Below are positions 58,971 to 64,000 of a stretch of 64,000 bases of DNA, one piece after another; the stretch's first letter is position 1, and each line of letters starts with the position of its first letter. Origin of the DNA: Costus lasius. Lineage: Eukaryota > Streptophyta > Magnoliopsida > Zingiberales > Costaceae. Under the pieces are notes generated by a model. The model saw only the letters and a program-made list of their open reading frames with translations, did no database searches and was not told the DNA's origin. The position numbers and the translations under genes were made by a program. The DNA is taken from assembly GCA_027563935.2 (NCBI GenBank), contig CM050454.1:23433501-23497500 (forward strand), given 5' to 3'.

Positions 58971-60702
58971 TGTTGGGGTATGCCCTTAAGGCTAATGTTT
59001 GAGGCCTTGGGATTGTAAAAGTATCATGTAATAAACTCTTATGTTTATAAAAGGCATGGTTATTATTCAGGTTGTTACCTTGTCTGCTGTAATAAGTGTA
59101 CTTCTGAATAATGTCTCAAAGCTGTTCAGCTAGGCTGACAGGCTATAAGTCCTTAGTCGAGATATCTTGGTGAACATGAGACAGCCTTGATATGATTGAG
59201 ACTGATATGAGTGCTACTCCTATAGGATGCTTCGAGCATGGAATAAGATGTAGACTCATGGGTACATTGGATGTACTGGACAGACCCTACTGGGATATTC
59301 CATTGCTTGTCACAATGTGAATGATCCTTGTAAGCAGCAAGTGGCACATGTCCTTTGACTTGAGATCACTTGTGTTTCTAAATGATGATTGTCATTGTTT
59401 TGAGGTAGTTCAATATCATTTGAAACATAATGATTATAGACTATCTTGGATGGTGAGCTTGAGTCAGGTTAGGGCACTTGTGATAGATAAAGGATTGCCG
59501 TCTCCTTGTTCAGGGAGTGTGATGTTCTAATGGGGCCCCCCCTCTATAAGAGATGATTGAGAAAGTGTATGGCCATACCCAGATGACAGTGTTCATCTGA
59601 TCTAATCATGCTCATAGTATTGGAGTTACAGGCTTGACATGCTTGTCCAATAAGAACATCCAGTGGCAAAGGAAACATGCATGCCTCGTGAGTTTGATTC
59701 ACACTTGTGCTATGGTTTGGGAGTAGTCTTGGAAGACTCTTTCCTTTATATCGGGAGACAGTGATGTGTTGCTAGATACCCCTCACTGATCGTGATAACG
59801 TGAGTTATCGTTACCGACATTTAAAGGAAACCCTCAGGGTCGCACAAATTGGAGATATGGCTTACTTGAGTAAGATCGTGTGGACTGAATTGTTTGGGTT
59901 CAGTTTAAAGGGATTTAATCTCTGGTTGTAAGTGAGATCTGGTCTGATCATGTTTGATTGATTAGGGCTTGAGATCGGTAAGCTTCGATCGAGAGAGATG
60001 ATGCTAGATCGGTGAGATCAAGAGCATCAGGAGATGAACGGTTAGATCTTGAACCATTAGGTTCATAGATGGTCTAGACCATTTATTGGCTTGGCTTGGG
60101 TTAATTGGTCTTGGACCAAACCGACATTGAACCGGCTCATGGATGAGCGCATGGTTCATGTAAGGTGAGTTAAGGGCTTGGTTCACTTGGCGTGAACGCT
60201 TAAGCCTTCAACACATTCCATATTTGGAATTCGGTTTTCAAATGGGATGTGTGTAACGCCTCCACATAAGTGTGGGAGGTTACTCACTTGTTGAATGCGC
60301 TTGTGAAGGCTTCTCCAATTTTCGGTGAAGCACGACAAGGACGAAGACAAGGAAAAGGAGTCTCGCCAAGCAAGCTATTCTCTCCCTTCCATACGGCAAA
60401 GAACCTTGAAGCCTTGCTAGCACAAGGACGACAAGGTGTAGGCCATTTTTCTTCTTGTGTGTGGCACACTTTGGAGGAGAACCCTATCGTTCTCTAGCTT
60501 CCAAGCCGACTCCTTCCCATGGCCATGGTAACGAATCTCTCACTTGTTATTCAAGTTGATTATATGAAAGTATAGAATGCGATCTTATGTGGAAACCCTA
60601 ATTCCGCTGCTATGAGAAAGAAAGATATGACTTGCGCCCCCCTCATGAAAGGGGTTCTTCTCACAATAGGGTTTGCGCTCCCCTCTTGAAAGGGTTCCAT
60701 CA
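58971..60702 (+). mobile_element. Solo LTR H (family 1) in integrase of G
   Basis: 1732 bp, TGTTGGGG..GTTCCATCA, flanked by CTTGT on both sides (58966-58970 and 60703-60707). Closest to the E-type LTR in its first half. Its 3' end holds two successive hairpin units (CCCCT..AGGGG near 60637-60657 and CCCT..AGGG near 60680-60695). Donor-like CATG|GTAACGAAT near 60528. Confidence 0.96.
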
Positions 60703-60707
60703 CTTGT

Positions 60708-63242
60708 GAACCTTGTTTATTAGGGAAAATGACAAAGGCGCCCTTCACCAAGATTGGTGAGAGGGCAGAAGGTTTATTAGATCTCATACATACTGATGTG
60801 TGTGTGCCCTTCAATAAACAAGCCAGAGGAGGGTACAACTACTTCATTACCTTCACTGATGACTTCAGTAGGTATGGCTATGTCTACTTAATGAGACATA
60901 AATCTGAATCCTTTGAGAAATTCAAGGAGTTCAAGAATGAAGTAGAGAACCAGCTTGGAAGATCCATTAAAGCTCTTCGATCAGATCGAGGTGGAGAGTA
61001 CCTGAGCGGTGAGTTCTTTGACTATCTGAGAGAGTGTGGGATCATATCCCAACTCACTCCTCCTGGAACACCTCAATGGAATAGTGTGTCTGAAAGGAGA
61101 AATCGAACTTTATTGGATATGGTTCGATCCATGATGAGTCATGCAACTCTACCTTCATCATTCTGGGGGCATGCACTAGAAACAGCTTCTCTGATACTGA
61201 ATAATATTCCATCTAAGAGTGTCTCCAAAATACCATACGAGATGTGGAGTGGGAGACGCCCTAATCTCACTTTTATCAAGATCTGGGGATGTAAGGCTTA
61301 TGTCAAACGTCAGGATTCTAATAAGCTAGAACCTAGATCTGATAAGTGTGTGTTTGTGAGGTATCCTAAGGAAACTAAAGGATACTACTTCTATGTCCCA
61401 ACCGAGAACAAAGTTTTTGTTGCCCGGGGTGCTGTCTTTCTAGAGAAAGAATTTCTTATGAAAGAAGTTAGTGGGAGGAAGTTTGACTTGGATGAGGTCC
61501 AAGTGCAAACACAAGACAAGGAGATGGAATCTGAGCCACCTGCACCGGTTGCTAGGCAACCTGAGGCTCAGACACAGGTCCCGCGTAGGTCTGGGAGAAT
61601 TCGTCATGCACCTGAAAGGTATGGGTCGCTGCCGACCCAACACGATGGGATCTTCATCATTGAGGATGAACCCAGAACCTATGATGAGGCGGTCAGTGGA
61701 CCGGACTCCGAGAGATGGCTTGACGCCATGCGATCCGAGATGGATTCCATGTCGGCTAACCAAGTCTGGGATTTGGTTGAGCTGCTTGATGGGGTAAAAC
61801 CCATAGGGTGTAAATGGGTCTTCAAGAGGAAGACAGACATGGATGGCAAAATAGTTACCTATAAGGGTAGACTAGTGGCTAAAGGATTTAAACAAGTCCA
61901 CGGGGTGGACTATGATGAAACCTTCTCGCCAGTTGCCATGATTAAATCCATTCGGATTCTGCTTGCTATAGCTGCATATCATGACTATGAGATATGGCAG
62001 ATGGATGTGAAGACAACGTTCCTTAACGGGAAGCTGACTGAGGATGTGTATATGTCACAACCTGATGGCTTCATCCATCCTGTAGAGGCTAATAAGGTCT
62101 GCAGGCTGAAGAGATCCATTTATGGATTAAAACAAGCATCTCGAAGTTGGAATCTTCGATTTGATGAAGCCGTGAGAGATTATGACTTTATCAAAAGCAA
62201 AGATGACGCCTGTGTATACAGAAAATTCAGTGGGAGCTTGGTGATTTTTCTGGTCTTGTATGTTGATGACATACTGCTCATCGGAAACGACATCCCTAGT
62301 CTTCAAGCTGTGAAGACATGGTTGGGAAAGTGTTTCGAGATGAAAGACTTAGGAGAGGTCGTCTATATTCTAGGCATAAGGATCTACCGGGATAGATCCA
62401 AGAGGCTTCTGGCCCTTAGTCAGAGTACCTACATTGATAAGGTACTGGAGAGGTTCAACATGGAGCAATCCAAGAGAGGATACCTTCCAGTCAGACATGG
62501 CCTTACTCTCTCAAAGAGCCAGTGTCCTACAACACAGGCTGAGAGGGATGACATGAGTCGAATTCCTTATGCTTCGGCAGTAGGATCGATCATGTATGCA
62601 ATGTTGTGTACTAGACCAGATGTGGCATATGCTGTGAGCATAACCAGCCGATACCAATCCAATCCAGGTCTGCAACACTGGGTGGCTGTAAAGACCATCC
62701 TAAAGTATCTGAGAAGAACTAAGGATCTGTTCTTGGTCTATGGGGGACAGGAAGAGCTCAGTATACAGGGCTATACTGATGCATCATTCCAGTCTGACCC
62801 TGATGACTTTAGATCGTAGGCCGGCTATGTGTTCAAGATAAATGGAGGCGCTGTATGTTGGAAGAGCTTCAAGCAATCCACCATAGCAGATTCTACAACC
62901 GAGGCTGAGTATGTGGCTGCTTCTGAGGCAGCCAAGGAAGCCGTTTGGATAAGGAAGTTCTTATGTGATCTTCAGGTGGTACCTAGTGCAATGGATCCCA
63001 TTGAACTCTACTGTGACAACAATGGAGCAATTGCACAAGCCAAGGAACCACGGTCTCATCAAAGATCCAAACACATACTCATAAGATTTCACCTGATCAG
63101 AGAGATCATTGACAGAGGTGATGTCAAGATTAGCAGAGTAGACACAGAAAACAATCTGGCAGACCCATTGACTAAGGCTTTGGCGCAGTAGAAGCATGAT
63201 GGTCACGCTAGAGATATGGGGTTGAGATTCCTCAACTTCTAG
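60708..63242 (+). pseudogene. gag-pol of G, part 2 (integrase core, RT, RNase H)
   Basis: 845 codons continue in exactly the frame of part 1 once LTR H and one CTTGT are discounted (EPCLLGKMTKAPF supplies the second integrase Cys pair). Contains HTDVC, RSDRGGEY and SERRNRT of the DDE core, YGLKQ, YVDD, YTDASF and AEYVAASEA. Stops: TAG at 62817-62819 and CAG to TAG at 63189-63191, ahead of the natural TAG at 63240-63242. No frameshift in 2.5 kb. Confidence 0.94.
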
Positions 63243-63263
63243 GTCTTAGTGCAAGTGGGAGAT

Positions 63264-64000
63264 TGTTGGTGTATATGCCCTAGGACCTAGTTTTGGTCAA
63301 CTTATGTACTACTTGACTTTGATATTTATATATCATTCTGGCATTGTTGTTATCATTGTTTGTCTACGCCTGCGATTGTGCACTTACATGATAATGTCCC
63401 TGGAGACAGATTGGATCTGTGCTCAAATAATTGTCCCCAGTCGATGTACCTGAGTGGATATGGGACAGCTCTAGTACTTGTGAGACTGGTATGTGGGCTG
63501 GTTAGGCACATGGTGCTAACGCAGACACATGGGTATATCATTGGAGGATATACTGGATAGACCCGCTATGAGGCTATGACTTGGTGTGATGAGTTATCCT
63601 CATAAGTGACAGGAGATGCATTGATCCCTTGACTTGAGGTCATTGATCATTCTATATGGCTAGGGACTTGCTTTGATACAACCCAACACCTTGCCGTAGT
63701 TGGGAGGTCATAACGGTTGTCATTGAGCATGTCACGACCCATATGAGAAGGTCAATGGACAGACATAGGATTTGCCTCTTCCTTAGGGAAGTATGATATC
63801 CATGGAGCTCCTCTATGGTTCTATGACTGAGAGTGTATGGCCATACCCAGGTAAGAACTTGTTTTAGTCATAGCCATGTGATTGGATGAAAACAAGTGGT
63901 GACACACTTGTCCAATCGGATATCAGTTCGGCAAAGAGACTGTAATGCATCTGTACCTAGTTGCGATGATGGGGATGTCGATATCGATATCCATTCCAAT
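63264..64000 (+). repeat. 3' LTR of G, running off the window
   Basis: Starts TGTTGGTGTATATGCCC after the polypurine tract AAGTGGGAGAT. The 737 bases present match the first part of LTR I closely, including GTATGGCCATAC (63837-63848) and the CACTTGTCCAATCGG block (near 63907). Confidence 0.92.

Larger units (their letters stand above)
53391..64000 (+). mobile_element. Copia element G (family 2), interrupted by two solo LTRs
   Basis: 5' LTR remnant 53391-53649 plus 55911-55952, primer site, leader, gag-pol 57585-58970 plus 60708-63242, polypurine tract, 3' LTR from 63264 past the window end. Solo LTR S sits in its 5' LTR and solo LTR H in its integrase region. Left part of the 5' LTR was deleted against element Y. 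Confidence 0.93.

Noticed and set aside
1..64000. Host protein-coding genes or envelope-like third ORF
   Set aside because: No open frame between pol and 3' LTR in any element, and no frame outside the elements showing exon-like or domain features.

Overview
The window is repeat-only plant nuclear DNA. Everything recognisable is an LTR retrotransposon, almost all Ty1/copia, nested and truncated against one another. No host gene, rRNA, tRNA or bacterial feature was found. The gag-pol order (gag, CCHC knuckle, protease, integrase, RT, RNase H), the initiator-tRNA-Met type primer site TGGTATCAGAGC, LTRs of 1.7-2.3 kb starting TGTTGG..TATGCCC, and leaders of 1.6-1.9 kb all resemble the Angela/BARE branch of plant copia elements. 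That assignment is from memory of the family; the species cannot be named. A flowering plant with a large, methylated genome fits best.

Two related families are mixed. Family 1 (LTR about 1.7 kb, TGTTGGGGTATGCCC...): a truncated gag at the left edge (element 0, minus), element A (1011-8753, minus), element B (14842-23927), the tandem C/D (25123-37245), element E (37726-46915) and solo LTR H (58971-60702). Family 2 (LTR about 2.0-2.3 kb, TGTTGGTGTATATGCCC...): truncated element I (10998-13446), diverged minus-strand element Z (13447-14841 and 23928-25122, split by B), an LTR scrap (37246-37302), minus LTR X split by E (37303-37725 and 46921-47467), degenerate minus element Y (47468-53390), element G (53391 to beyond 64000) and solo LTR S (53650-55905), which sits inside G's 5' LTR. 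Between A and I (8754-10998) lies non-copia sequence: a GC-rich repeat, a cluster of short palindromes and the decayed 3' part of a probable Ty3/gypsy element.

Insertion order can partly be read. E is flanked by perfect AGATG duplications and is one of the youngest insertions: its LTRs differ at about 3 of 1700 sites, and its 1294-residue gag-pol frame has a single stop. H (CTTGT duplication) and S (TGTCT duplication) each interrupt G. B (CTGAG/CTAAG) interrupts Z. C/D is an LTR-internal-LTR-internal tandem whose two 4.7-kb units are almost identical.

No copy looks fully autonomous as it stands. Most inactivating changes in gag-pol are CAG to TAG or CGA to TGA, as expected from deamination of methylated cytosine. 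The most interesting signal is RNA-level. Every sufficiently complete leader, in both families and in diverged element Z, carries three bulged hairpins of the same architecture whose stems covary. The third lies inside a short upstream ORF ending ..IPSH-stop, and a splice-acceptor-like site sits just before the gag ATG with a possible partner donor in the LTR.
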